NCBI GenBank assembly: GCA_022495005.1
Contig: JAGYXB010001619.1
Coordinates: forward strand, 310,001 to 374,000
From: Rhyacophila brunnea
Lineage: Eukaryota; Arthropoda; Insecta; Trichoptera; Rhyacophilidae
Direction of reading: 5' to 3'
Length of the DNA: 64,000 nucleotides
Shown one piece after another: positions 24,177 to 34,862 of this stretch. Numbering within the stretch: position 1 is the stretch's first letter; each line of letters begins with the position of its first letter. The position numbers and the translations under genes were made by a program. Below the pieces are notes generated by a model that was not told the origin of the DNA, searched no databases, and worked only from the letters and a program-made list of their open reading frames with translations.

Positions 24177-24339
24177 CACAGATTTCCAACCTTTTTCGAG
24201 CCATGAACCCCCAACATTTTTAATAGAGCACATAAAATTCGTTTATGGCGTGAATAAATAAATGTTGATATTTACGTCACAGACACGGCAGCCTTCGGTG
24301 ATTGATGTTATCACGAAGAGACGCTTTACGTGGCTTTGA

Positions 24340-24590
24340 CACGTTTTCCGGATGCCGCCAAAGAGTGCGACACTTCGTACCCTTGTGGAACAGCCTCAAG
24401 GGTTCCATCGCCGTGGCCGGCCCTCCCTCACCCAGCAGCGGTGCTACAAAATCGATCTACATGCTGCAGGTCTGACATGGCGGGAGGCGCAAGGGTTGGC
24501 GATGGACCGAGGGAGGTCGCGCGAACTTGTGCTTGCCCTATGCCCCAATGCTGGGTCGTGACAGAGTGGAAGAAAAAGAAGACTTACGTC
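24340..24590 (+). pseudogene. Non-LTR polymerase C-terminal tail
   Basis: Reads HVFRMPPKSATLRTLVEQ, then RRGRPSL and LTWREAQGLAMDRGR ... LCPNAGS before a stop at about 24561. This is the GH-x-x-RMP ... RGRPS ... LTWREA-x-x-LAxDR block of an insect non-LTR retrotransposon. A GA/A-rich tail (GAAGAAAAAGAAGAC) follows and probably marks the 3' end. A related copy runs the other way at 25110-25238, giving inverted arms about 640 bases apart. Confidence 0.7.
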
Positions 24591-24601
24591 TAAAAATATA
24601 A

Positions 24602-24732
24602 ATTCTCAGGGCAGCTATTTGTACACATGTCTTGGCTCTGTGGTTAATCAGATTATTATGTTTTGGAATGTTTTTAAGTCCTGATTTACCACAGAAAGCC
24701 AAACATACAATTAGCTGCGCTGCCCTGAGAAC
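24602..24732. repeat. Small inverted repeat (MITE-like)
   Basis: TTCTCAGGGCAGC begins the left arm (24603-24651) and GCTGCCCTGAGAA ends the right arm (24679-24732). Both arms continue through a GGCT-x-TGTGGT-AATCAG block. Arms are about 50 bases with several mismatches and one short indel. No clear target duplication was seen. Confidence 0.65.
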
Positions 24733-25086
24733 TGATGTTTTTAAACTTATCAACACATTCACGCCATCATGGCCCCCACATGGACTGTTTCTACATGCAC
24801 CGTTTCCGAGATATACCTAAGCGAAAAATCAAAAAGTGGGACCTTTCGATTCCCCTCCCGCCTTAAGCTCAACTCCCAGGGGCGGGGACTTTTAGTATAT
24901 TTACCTACTAACTACTCCTAACAAAGTCCTGAGGTCAAAAATTGTGACTTATTCCATGCACTCTACACCCATCGTCTGAGCACTCATTGACTGGACTAGG
25001 ACTTCTCTCGACGAGTCTTTAACAGACTGTCGATTTTCTGAATCGCGTATAAATATACATCGCATAATATATAATCAACATAATAG

Positions 25087-25105
25087 TATATATATATATA
25101 TATAT
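25087..25105. repeat. (TA)n microsatellite
   Basis: An uninterrupted run of TA dinucleotides, followed directly by TATTTACA. Confidence 0.95.
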
Positions 25106-25109
25106 TTAC

Positions 25110-25238
25110 AAAATAACCTGCAGCACATAGGTCGCTCTTGTAGCACCGCTGCAGGGCGAGGGAGGGCCGGCCACGGCGACGGAACCCTTGAGGCTGTGCC
25201 ACAAGGGTACGAAGTGCCGCACTCTTTGGCGGCATCCG
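25110..25238 (-). pseudogene. Non-LTR polymerase C-terminal tail, inverted copy
   Basis: The minus strand reads MPPKSAALRTLVAQ, then RRRGRPSLALQRCYKSDL. It is the same domain as at 24340-24590, with few changes. It ends at CAGCACATAGG near 25130, so it is shorter than its partner. Both share the same aberrant ALQRCYK/TQQRCYK stretch after RGRPSL, so they descend from one already altered copy. Confidence 0.7.
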
Positions 25239-25343
25239 GATATAAAATAACTAGACGTCCTTAAATATGAAATTTTGCTCGTAGAAATTATGTTAGTAAA
25301 TGATGACCCCTTTGAAAACAGATTGAGAACCAGTGTCCTAACG

Positions 25344-25939
25344 TATATTATATTTTTTACGCTCTCATTGATACCCGCTTACACTTCCTTTGTATAGAAG
25401 CGATGAGAAGAAGCGTGGGGATTCCCATCTAACTGTACTGGTTGTACGTTATAATCCGCTCCGTTTTGGAGTGGCCGACATTGACATTCGTGGGCGTTTT
25501 TGACTGTGCAATATCGTTATATTAAACTTGTAGGTCGCACAAAAAACCGCGGCATTGTTACAGTGTTTATTTTTAGCATAATGGTGTTAAAAGATGCGCG
25601 GGTGTTAAGTTAGCACCTGTCCGCGTTAGTTATATTAGGCGTTATTAGATAATCATAATTATTATCGTGTTGTGAATTTCCATGTTAATTTTATTATAAA
25701 CGGCCAAAGGCGTTTAAATTCTTTTCAAATGTTTTATTTGAATATGCGAGATTTAGCGTGTTTTAATTGAAATGTTAGCTAAACGATTTTCATTCTTTTG
25801 TGAATACAGATTTATGTATATAGGTCACTGCTTGATCAGTGATCAGATTTGTAATCAAGTAATTTTTCATGTTTTTGTTAGGTTAGGTTAGAAAACGGTT
25901 AGTTCCGAAATAAAAATATATTAAAACCTCAAAAAAAAC
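25344..25939. other. Noncoding spacer
   Basis: No recognised gene. GTTAGGTTAGGTTAG at 25879 is a short telomere-like run. The spacer ends in an A-tract that serves as the insertion target of the next element. Confidence 0.5.
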
Positions 25940-26372
25940 CAGAGGGTTGGAGTGGATCCTTTTTTGAGTTGCTCCGCTCCGGGACCTAATACTCACTCCA
26001 GCTCCATTCCAGGGTCTGCTCCGCTCCCGGTAAATATTTTTTAGGGTTTTAATATGTGTTTATGTATACAAAATACGAAATAAGCTTTATTATTCGGTCT
26101 TTTCATTATTAATTCTATTAAACAAAATCGACAGCAAATCGTGTTTCATTGTCTGCCTCTTCTGTCAAAAAAGTGAGGTTATTTATCACTCGGTGATCAA
26201 TTCATCATCAATTCCAGTGTTGCAAAGTCTCAAATATAATATTTTCATTGGATTTTAGGACGAAAATTTAATAATAAAAAAAAACATCCGGAGCAGTGTA
26301 GCACTACAAATTTTTGGTGCTCCGGGTAAAATACCATTGCTCCACTGCTCCGAGCTCCGCTCCAACGCTCTG
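25940..26372. mobile_element. GCTCCG-rich hAT-type element, copy 1
   Basis: Starts CAGAGGGTTGGAGTGGATCC and ends GCTCCAACGCTCTG, imperfect inverted termini. It is flanked by the same A8C tract on each side (25931-25939, 26373-26381), consistent with an 8-bp duplication in low-complexity DNA. Repeated GCTCC(G) and CGGAGC motifs crowd both subterminal regions, as expected for transposase-binding arrays. No coding sequence. A related copy is at 60170-60577. Confidence 0.8.
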
Positions 26373-26381
26373 AAAAAAAAC

Positions 26382-28270
26382 CATCAATATATCTATCTTT
26401 CATGGTACGTGGGTGTCGGAAAAAATGGTATTAATTATAAAACTTCATGTCTACGGTACTAAATTATTAAAGAGCAAAGTGCTACTATATGTGCAATTTC
26501 TTTGCATACATTCAAAAAGAAAAAATGTTAAAAAAAAATCATTGGTTATTGTCTATTTCCATGATTGAGAAAATCTAACCTGTATTAGTGTAATCATAAT
26601 TGCAGACCCTAGTCTAATTCCAACAGCTGGGGAGTTGAGAGGTTATCTTAGCAGTATTGTGTCCTTACTTTGAATCCATAGACGTATTGAAAAACACTAC
26701 CTAATTTTTAGTCAGGGAGTTGAAACCACGACCCACTGCTTTGGAAACTAGTGAATTTTTCTTTATATTATATGATTATTTATATTATGTATATATTATT
26801 ATTATTAACGCATTATGTAGGTATAATCCCCTTAACTCAGTGAAATAATTCAAACACGATGTAATAATTACATTTTAACCAAAAATATTAAAAGTTTTTA
26901 CATACCTACGTATAAAACAATTACATACAATCCCCCTCTTCGCCTCTTTGCCGCCATGGTTTCTTTGAAGATGGTAAATAGGAGTTGATGGCATGTTAAG
27001 CGTAATTACGCGGTCCGTTGTTTGTCGTATACCACAATCACAAAGAGGATATTCCTTAAATCTTTAGTTGATTCTGTTTCACTTAAGTTTTCCAGTATCT
27101 TTCATCACTATTCTCCATTTGTATGTAATATGAGAGCCATGTCCAATTTCAAGTATTCTATGATCTACCTTTCAATTCAATTCAATTTATTTCATTTTAC
27201 ATATTGTGGACATTACGAATTATAAGTTAAAGACATTCACAACATGACATAAAACATTATTATAAATAATAATATACATATCTTATATATAAGAATAAAA
27301 ACTGTTTAGTTTTATTAGTGATCTTTTCCATAGTTATTCTTTAACTTGGTTTAACATAATATTATATTTGGCTGAGGATACTGGCGTGTTGAAACAACAC
27401 ACTTGTCGTTCACCATCACAAAGAAATACCCGATTTCCCATTCGTCATGAAACTATTCTCTCTTCGTCAAACTATTCTCCGACTGTGCAAACAGCCTACT
27501 CGCGACTCAGCATAAAGGTAAAGCGTGGATATTCATTCACATATTTTCTTTCTCTCACTTCTGGCGGCAGGCAAGAGATACAATGCGAAACAAAGAATAC
27601 GACAATATCACCTCATGGTTAATTAAATTTTAAAATGATTCGTGTAAGTTGATTATGGAAATAAATATCAAAATGGTAGTTCTTATCTGTTTAGTGAAAG
27701 CCAGCAGCAAACAAATTTTGAAAATAGCCGATATACTGGATTATTTGTTATGTTAAGGTTAGGTTAACATTCTTGAATTCATGAATTTTGCCGAAATCAA
27801 CTATAAAAATTGCTTAATTAATTATAAATAATGCTTCTTTTTCAAAATCTCAATGAAATCATATTATTTTACGTTTACTGATTACTTAATATGTATTTAC
27901 TATTATAACTTGTAAAATAAACGTTCATCACATTTTTAATTTTAATAAGTGATAATTTTGAAATACTTTATTTCGGCATTATAGTGGGTGTGTCACTCGA
28001 ATCACCGTGTGAAACGGAATCTACTAGCATATTACAGAGCAGACAGACTTGACCGCAGGAACGAATGCGGCTCCGACTAGCTCTTTTGCGGTTGGTAAAA
28101 GCAAAAACTCAAAAGGTTAACATGAAAATACAGATGTTAATTCGTCTTTGACAGCTACTACTGTCAGAAGGTACAACATTATAAATTTACTATATTATTA
28201 TAGTATTATAATCTATTCATTTACGAAAGGTATCTAGATCAGTGGCGAAGACTCTATCATACTAGGCGAT
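26382..28270. other. Noncoding stretch
   Basis: No recognised gene. An 84-codon frame at 27368-27622 lies in less AT-biased sequence (CTCACTTCTGGCGGCAGGC) but shows no domain. ATTCAATTCAATTTATTTCA near 27.18 kb is simple-sequence-like. Confidence 0.45.
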
Positions 28271-28353
28271 CATACCGGACCCGGAAATTTCCGGGATCAA
28301 TGTTTATTCCTTTTAATACCGGACCCGGAAATTTCCGGTTTTTTTCCGGGCCG
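28271..28353. repeat. Duplicated CCGGAAATTTCCGG palindrome
   Basis: The 23-base unit beginning ATACCGGACCCGGAAATTTC occurs twice, at about 28272 and 28315, and a third CCGG core follows in TTTTTTCCGGGCCG. The perfect 14-bp palindrome CCGGAAATTTCCGG is inside each unit. Same general layout as the other CCGG clusters. Confidence 0.75.
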
Positions 28354-29410
28354 TAATTAATCTAATATTTTCAGCCATCTATTGATTTTTTCGAAAAACT
28401 TTTGATGCAGTCAAGTAAGCAAAGATTCAAACCACTCTTCTGCATCGTTTGTTAGTAGATACTACTACTATCGACTGGAAAACTTGCCGGTATTGATTGG
28501 GTTTTAAGAAAAATATTTTTAATTGCATATTGACATTGTATTTATATAAGTAATCACTTCATTATTTTATATTCTATTAAAATAATTTATTTTGCCAACG
28601 AGAGATATACTTATATGTGGGAATGCATTATGCCGGGTCCACACTGGCAACATGTCGCCGGCAACCTCGTTAAATTTTACGATTTTACCCCTTACTTTAC
28701 CCCAAGGTTCCCTTTGGGGTAAAGAAGCGAAGTACTAAGATATTCAATGACAAGGGAAGGGGAGCAGAAAACAGTGGAAGGAAGGAACACCATCGAAGTA
28801 GACGAAGGTGGTGAAATTCCGTTGTCTGTTAACTGTTTTCTTTTTCTGTGAGTTTCAGATAGTAGTTTAATTGGTAGAGTGAGGTATTGCAAATTCTTTT
28901 CCCAGAACGTACCAACTGAATTCACCTGTGATATAAATATGCGAATCACGAACGTAGGGGGAGGCAGTATTTCGCCGGCAAGTCCATTGCCGGAGGTGGT
29001 AATGAAGATAACGCACAAAATATATAAATTTCCAGTTCCGAAGGAAATGTGGAAAGCTTTGTAAAACACCGCAGGAAGATTGGTGCTTACTGCTTACTAC
29101 CATTGGCGTGTGTGTATTCAGTGTATTGAAAGATAATATATATATACGAACATTGGTGTTCGATCTTAGATAGGTATTATTATTTATGTTTTTTTGTTTG
29201 CGCAAACACTAGTACAAACGCCAACGAATGAAAATTATTGGTCAAAGTCATCGAGCCGTTTCACAAGTAGCAGATAATATACGCATTCACGTCGAATGAT
29301 ATTTGACATTTAAAAATCAGTAGCATTTATATTTATTCAAAAACAATTTTGATAGAATTTAAAAATGTAACATAATGTATAATTAGACATAAATATTTGA
29401 TATGTATTAT
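28354..29410. other. Noncoding stretch with a possible MITE end
   Basis: GGGTCCACACTGGCAACATG at about 28634 looks like the terminus of a DNA transposon, but I could not find its partner. A short hairpin of CTTTACCCCAA and TTGGGGTAAAG lies at 28698-28727. A 125-codon minus frame (28692-29069) and a 112-codon frame (28867-29205) overlap here; neither has a recognisable domain, although 28690-29000 is less AT-rich than its surroundings. Confidence 0.4.
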
Positions 29411-29575
29411 GACACCCGCGATGGATGAGTGGTAATGTTTCTGTTTATGAAGTCGTGGGTCTCAGTTTTGAAATCAAGGCCTGGTATATCCACACATTCT
29501 TTTTCAATAGGAGCCTGAGCTGAGAACTAATAAGGTTTGAGCAAGTGGATAAATTTTCTCATAAAAAAAACTGTT
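29411..29575 (+). repeat. tRNA-derived SINE, diverged copy
   Basis: Head: CGCGATGGATGAGTGGTAAT (A-box-like) and GGTCTCAGTTTTGAAATC in the B-box position. The body GGCCTGGTATATCCACACAT, then GGTTTGAGCAAGTGGATAAA, aligns with GGTCTGGCAAGTACACATTG and GGTTGAGCAAGTGGCTGATA of the minus-strand copy at 58.5-58.75 kb. An A-run follows at 29562. It lacks the CTATTAGGATCGGAC tail seen in the other copies. Confidence 0.6.
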
Positions 29576-29898
29576 TTGTAAAGGCAATAATGAAAATTTA
29601 TTACTGTGGGTCTTATTTACGTATTTTTTAGTAAGTACCTACGTCTTATAAAGTACCACTTCAGTAAACAGCAAAAAATATTCGGTTTAAATGCTTATCT
29701 GTCATTTGTCTGATAGTTTCGTACAAAGTGTCTTCGTACAAAATTACACTTTGATATTCTGTGCTGAATAACATTTGATAAACTCATTTTATGTATTAAC
29801 ACAAAAAAAAATGTATCCAAGTAAACGGTTTAGCGCGAACAATAAGAAGATATTAAAAAAAAACTGTGTAAAGGTGGGAATGCTTGCATCCAGCATTG
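29576..29898. other. Noncoding spacer
   Basis: No gene recognised; the 70-codon frame 29775-29987 runs into the next MITE. Confidence 0.45.
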
Positions 29899-30367
29899 TA
29901 TACTGCCGTACTAAGCACAGAGGCCGTATCTGCATTTTAGGCAAGTGGGAGATCAGAGCTTTCATATTATTTTACTTTTCCTGCTAATACTGGGGAACTT
30001 TTTATTTATTTTATTTGTCTATAATAGTTAATTTTGGTTTAAAATTTGTTTACATACTTTGAAAATTTGATTTATGTTATTATTATTATTAATATTATGT
30101 ATTGATATTAGCCGTATCTATGTCAGATACGGCTAAAATCCCTTAGTAAATGATAGTTACAACCGAATCGCTTAGTATTTATCGAGTTTTTTTCTCAAAC
30201 TCCGTAGATACGGCTATTAAAACCCTTGATTTCTCCGTAACTATAGCAGTTACGGCTTGGATTTATTCACCGATCTTATACAAAAACTCTGCAGAATCCA
30301 AATATCGAAAAATATAAAAATACCTAAATACGTCAGTTACGGCCTCTGTGCTTAGTACGGCAGTATA
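29899..30367. mobile_element. TA-flanked MITE with CCGTA(T/A)CT motifs
   Basis: The left end TATACTGCCGTACTAAGCAC, continuing AGAGGCCGTA, is matched at 30338-30367 by an exact 30-base reverse complement. The interior repeats GCCGTATCT, GATACGGCT, CCGTAACT and AGTTACGGC about seven times, often as hairpins such as GCCGTATCTATGTCAGATAC. Ends in TA suggest Tc1/mariner-type duplication, but the class is not certain. No coding capacity. Confidence 0.8.
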
Positions 30368-30980
30368 GAAGAAGGCTGAAAAATAGAGGCTACTGGATTT
30401 TTACATATTGTTATTATGTACACAATATTTTACAAATACTACACTAAGTCGCTAAATAGTGTGATGTAATTTGTTCGCTTTCCTCCTGTGTTAATAAATA
30501 GGTGGTTCAAAATAATTATGGATCAAGTCCATCAGAATGGATCCTGAGATATTTGGACCTAAAGTTAAAACTCCTTTTGTAAAATTCAGGAATGTTTTCA
30601 CTGTATGTATATACCTACTTACCACATTTTGATAGTACATGGATCAATTAAAATAAATAGTCGAAACATAAAGTATATTCAGGCTTTATTAATATTAGCA
30701 AATTAATGCTAGCAAATACCTCTTTCTACTGCTGAAGGAACTGTCAAAATGGACATGATTCACAATCAATTTGATGTCTTATCAATACTAGTATTGCCAT
30801 TTATGTGGAAAATTGTAAAGCTACGATTATGATATTAATACACAATATCTATAAATCTGTTTTATCTAGCCACTAAATGGAATTTTATGAAAATTTGACT
30901 TCATCCATAATTATTGTGAACCACCCAAATATGTCTTCACATTGAATACACATAATATTATTATATTAGATTAGTTAGAC
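30368..30980. other. Noncoding spacer
   Basis: AT-rich, no gene. AATAATTATGGATCAAGTCC near 30.51 kb and TTCATCCATAATTATTGTGA near 30.90 kb, together with GGTGGTTCAAAATAATTATG and AATTATTGTGAACCACCCAA, form inverted ends about 420 bases apart. They suggest a further, very old MITE at about 30501-30929. Confidence 0.4.
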
Positions 30981-31787
30981 CAGGGGTCGGCAAACTCTTA
31001 GACCAAAAGAGCCAACTATGAGTATCAGAACGGTTAAAAAAATTACGAGAGCCATACATTATATTTTTATAAATATGATTTATTTCAGTGAATGTTATTG
31101 TTTATTTATCAAATGGAGAAGATTTTGCGAATAAAACTAACGCAAATATAAGTTTTTTTATTGTTGAAATTATAAATATAATTTTTACAGAAAATGAGTA
31201 ACATACAATTTTCTTTAAAACTAATGTAAACCATGACCTTCTTTGCATTTCTTTGGAGAGTGTCTGTATGTTTGGTATGTAACTTGTCGTTTTCAATTTA
31301 AGGCGCGACTCCAAATTCTCATCGGTTATTTGGCTTCTCTAAATGCTATTTATATTGTTCATGTTTGAAAATGATTGTTCACATACATATTATGTAGACT
31401 CGAATATGAGTTCGGAAAGCTATACCATGTATTAAAAATCGTAGTATCTACCTTATTAAGTAGATCTTTTAGAGCGCTCCGCTGTGTTGTGAAATTTAAT
31501 TGCAATTTTCTCTCTCCAAATCCTCGATTTTGGTGGCAAGACCTACAAATTTGGAGCTACATAACTCTTTGCTTGTTAAATCCAACAAAAAAAATCTATT
31601 TCAAAAGTGCTCGTGTCAATATGAAATGGAGAAAAATTTAATTTGTGGACTTTCCAATGGGCGGACTTAAAACGACAACAATCATGCCTTTTTTATAAAA
31701 AATGTGAATTGGGAATTTGGCAAAGAGCCGCACGCCAATACCCAAAGAGCCGCATGTGGCTCGCGAGCCGTGGTTTGCCGACCCCTG
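30981..31787. mobile_element. hAT element (Charlie-like), internally deleted
   Basis: The termini CAGGGGTCGGCAAACTCTTA and GGTTTGCCGACCCCTG are inverted. They are flanked by a perfect 8-bp duplication AGTTAGAC (30973-30980 and 31788-31795). The subterminal GAGCC/GGCTC motifs are typical of this hAT group. It retains the transposase C-terminus on the minus strand (separate entry) but is too short for a whole transposase. Confidence 0.93.
31102..31389 (-). pseudogene. hAT transposase C-terminal dimerisation domain, remnant
   Basis: The minus strand reads CEQSFSNMNNI, then after an in-frame TAG, SQITDENLESRLKLKTTSY and TLSKEMQ. This is the hAT dimerisation signature (CEQ-FS-MN ... R-x-x-TDE-LE-LL-KTTSY). 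The catalytic core upstream is missing, and the sequence degenerates after the KEMQ block. The domain would normally assemble the transposase; here it is only a fossil inside the 30981-31787 element. Confidence 0.85.
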
Positions 31788-31795
31788 AGTTAGAC

Positions 31796-32264
31796 CAACG
31801 AAATAACAGTTTCTCTCTATGTGCCTACAGTATAAATTAATTCACACGACAATATCAAATTATTTGTTTCACAGTACCAACGAACATTAATGAATGATTA
31901 TTTTTGCTAATGAATCTTTATTTTGTGCCATTTGAACTAAATTCCACGCACGCCACTGTAGCCCGCCGCCCACCTTTCGGATATCCCCTGTTTCCTCTCG
32001 CGAGACCTAATGGCACGATCGGACCGCGTGGTGAACGAACGGAAGGCTTATTTTTAGGGCAACTCGAAGGGCCTAATTAATGCCTCAGGAGGTCAAGGCG
32101 ACTCTTACTATTACCCGTTTGATCTACATTTTTGAAACAACACTGCACGACATTTTGATTTTTTTCCGTTTACTCAAAATCATTAATTACGACTGTGAAA
32201 CAATTCAGATTTATGAATTATTGTATTTCATTTTGAATTATTTTTTTGTCATAATTATTATTAA
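31796..32264. other. Noncoding stretch with a GC-richer patch
   Basis: 31945-32065 (GTAGCCCGCCGCCCACC, CGCGAGACCTAATGGCACG) is unlike the AT-rich surroundings and looks unique. It might be a conserved regulatory segment. No gene recognised. Confidence 0.4.
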
Positions 32265-32563
32265 TTAAGAACGTACTTCAGTGAAACGGCAAATAATTTT
32301 CAACAGTAGGTGCGACGAAATTTCTCACTAGTCGCCAATCGGAGACAGAAAGTCGAGGTGTCCGCACGTCGATTTGTTTAGTCTTGGCGTCGGATGAAAA
32401 TATTCTTGAATATACTACTATTATTAGTAATATAACATTAAATGGACGCATTTTGAATTTTTATGACAAATTATATTTCGTTCGGCACGCGTCATTTGCA
32501 CAATCCGCGCATCGCCTAGCCACGATCTTTTTAGACCATGCCTCAACTGAAGTATAACCTTAA
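32265..32563 (+). mobile_element. TTAA-bounded MITE, copy D (internally deleted)
   Basis: Starts TTAAGAACGTACTTCAGTGA, then AACGGCAAATAATTTTCAAC. It ends GATCTTTTTAGACCATGCCT ... ATAACCTTAA. At 299 bp it is the shortest copy; the block holding GATGACTAAAAACGTT and the following bases is missing. TTAA is kept at both ends. Confidence 0.8.
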
Positions 32564-33260
32564 TAATACTATTATGTAAGGTATGTTTTTGAACTATTTC
32601 ATGATTGTGTACACACTGTACTGAGACCAGGATGAAGGCGAGGTTGTGGAGGAGACCAAAGGGTTGTAATGCCATAGGTTCCACGGCGATAGCGAAGGGT
32701 GGAAATAGGCTGTTAATATTCGACATAAATAGTGCACACTAAATTTAGTTAGTCATACTTATTTGTTTTCATTGAATTAATACAATTTACAGATTGTGCT
32801 GGTTAATTATTAAAATTCAATTGAGTCTTTTACCGCTAAAGACGCGCTAGGCGCGTGGCCATTACTTTCACTGCTGACGAGTTAATTACCACATTTAATT
32901 ATCATTCATTGGCATAGCAGTGACCGTGTTGTGGTAATTAACTAGTCAGCAGTGACTGTGTTAAACTCTGCCCAAACCAAACCTTAATAGTTTAGATATG
33001 CTATGGGTGATCGGAAAAAATAGTGTACACTTTTTCAGTCATGCGTATATATTTTCGTTGAATTAAGAATACATATTAACAGAGTGTTGGTTAGTTTTTA
33101 AATTCATTAAGCGCTGCCTAAACCAAGATGTAATCGATAAACAATGTTCTTCTGTCTATAAAATATAAAACTAATATTTTTTGACTATTATCTACTATGG
33201 CTTGGTTATGCAGGGCTTAATTGAATTTTGAACTATTATGTAAAATAAAACTATTTAATC
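32564..33260. repeat. Direct repeats around a 26-bp hairpin
   Basis: TCACTGCTGACGAGTTAATT, ending ACCACA (32868-32893), is answered by its reverse complement at 32930-32955 with one mismatch. On each side lies a diverged copy of one segment: AATAGTGCACACT ... TTCATTGAATTAATACA at 32730 and AATAGTGTACACT ... TTCGTTGAATTAAGAATACA at 33020. Both run on to a GGTTA(A/G)T end. It looks like an old structured element with its unit duplicated. Confidence 0.5.
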
Positions 33261-34294
33261 TTTAAATATATAGCAACAGAGTATTTTTTATTTTAATTCT
33301 TAAATATAATATTAAATAACACAAGGGATTTATAGAAATACCCAGAGTATGTGTCTAGTATTATATTGAGCAATTGGCTAACATTTCTCGTGAAAACAAA
33401 AATCTATTAATACAACCCTCTAATCTGGAGTCCTATAATTATTATGATCTCGTTAGGATCGAATATGGTAATGTAATATTATTATAATTATTAATAATGG
33501 TGTGAGATGGGTTAGAAACATATCTGTAAAATGTGAGAACACCCAATAGATTTAGGGAAAAAAACTTCGCTATTAAAAAATGTTTGTACCTATGTGGAGA
33601 TTCATGACGTAAGAGCCCTATGCAGAATCCAAGATTTCGATCTTAAAGATAAGTTGCCGAAAAGCATGACATAACTATAGACTATACTGAGTATGGAGTT
33701 AAGGAATGAACACGCCCCCTTCTGTATTACCATTTACCACTGACAGTTGCTGTTTAAATAAATTCGTGTGTCTATAAAACAGTCCATACACTCAAATTCA
33801 TTTAAAAATGTATCTCAATATGGATATTGATATTGTTAATTCGTTTGGCATATACTTGCAGATTATTATTTTACTTTTTATACGCCAGCCCGCAGAAATA
33901 CAAGATGCCAGATGATAGAATGACACTTGACGCTAGTGTTACCATGTTAAAAAAAATCTTGCGGTGCATGTGTGCGTATAATGACTTATAACGGAAACAT
34001 AAGAGTGTTATAATTAAATATTAATATGTATTTATAGTTATTGCATTTATAAAGTGCATTTGTCATATTTTTTTCATCGTTTAACAATTACAAAATAATT
34101 TACCTAAACTATAGGAAAGAGAAATTTTAAATATGGTATTATTTTCAATAGAAAAAACGAACGAAGCTTTAAGACGAGGTGAACCATGGACAACATGATC
34201 TTAACTAAGGACAATGTTTCTGCATAGTGTTTTCTGCTAAGGAAATTTTAGTTATGACAAATGTTTCTGCATTCCGCTCTTATTGTCAACAAGT
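33261..34294. other. Noncoding stretch
   Basis: AT-rich, no recognised gene or repeat. ACACTTGACGCTAGTGTTACC at 33925 holds a weak dyad. Confidence 0.45.
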
Positions 34295-34330
34295 AAACTC
34301 AAATCTCGCGAGGCCCGCCCGTGCCAGCTG

Positions 34331-34862
34331 CCCGGTCGACATGACGTCATATGACATCATTGTGACGTACTACCGGAGTGATAATAGCGCTCGAGAATAT
34401 AACGCTACTCCGACAGCGGCGCTATTCATTGTCACCATACACATATAGGTGTTTCATCGTAATAATATTTACGGTGGGCACTGCGGGCGGGCGGCATGCT
34501 TCGAGCGTGTATTGGCTGACGTCACAATTACGTCATGTCGTCTAGTGCCACACGAGACGATAGTTAGGAAATCGGGCTGCTGGACCCCGATTTCCTAACT
34601 ATCGACTCGTGTGGCACCAGACGACATGACGTAATTGTGACATCAGCCAATCCACGCTCGAGGCATGCCGCCCGCGCGCAGTGCTCACCGTTGATAATTA
34701 TTACGATGAAACACCTATATGTGTACAATGAATAGCGCCGCTGTCTGAGTAGCGTGATTTTCTCGAGTGCTATTATCACTCCGGTAGTACGTCACAATGA
34801 TGTCATATGACGTCATGTCGACCGGGAAGCTTACACTCGCAAGTTCTAACATAGGGCCCCTG
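34331..34862. mobile_element. Foldback of two MITE arms with CRE-like sites
   Basis: The left arm (34331-34576) and right arm (34586-34826) are reverse complements over about 240 bases with modest divergence, around a 9-base spacer. The right arm continues to a terminus CAGGGGCCCTATGTT (read on the minus strand) that matches the solo element at 51307-51587. The left outer end is decayed. The palindrome TGACGTCA occurs at 34342, 34517 and 34808. Open frames on both strands simply mirror the two arms. Confidence 0.85.

Larger units (their letters stand above)
24177..25335. mobile_element. hAT-like element carrying other insertions
   Basis: The left end CACAGATTTCCAACC, then TTTCGAGCCATGAACCCCC, and the right end ATTGAGAACCAGTG form the imperfect inverted termini typical of Charlie-like hAT elements. 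The flanks TCCGAACG (24169-24176) and TCCTAACG (25336-25343) match at 7 of 8 positions, as an old 8-bp duplication would. Inside lie two reverse-transcriptase tails in opposite orientation and a small inverted repeat, plus a (TA)n run. No hAT transposase was recognised, so it is a non-autonomous composite. Confidence 0.6.

Noticed and set aside
28692..29205. Two overlapping minus-strand frames of 125 and 112 codons
   Set aside because: They overlap each other and a plus-strand frame in the same stretch, and none has recognisable motifs; composition alone explains them.
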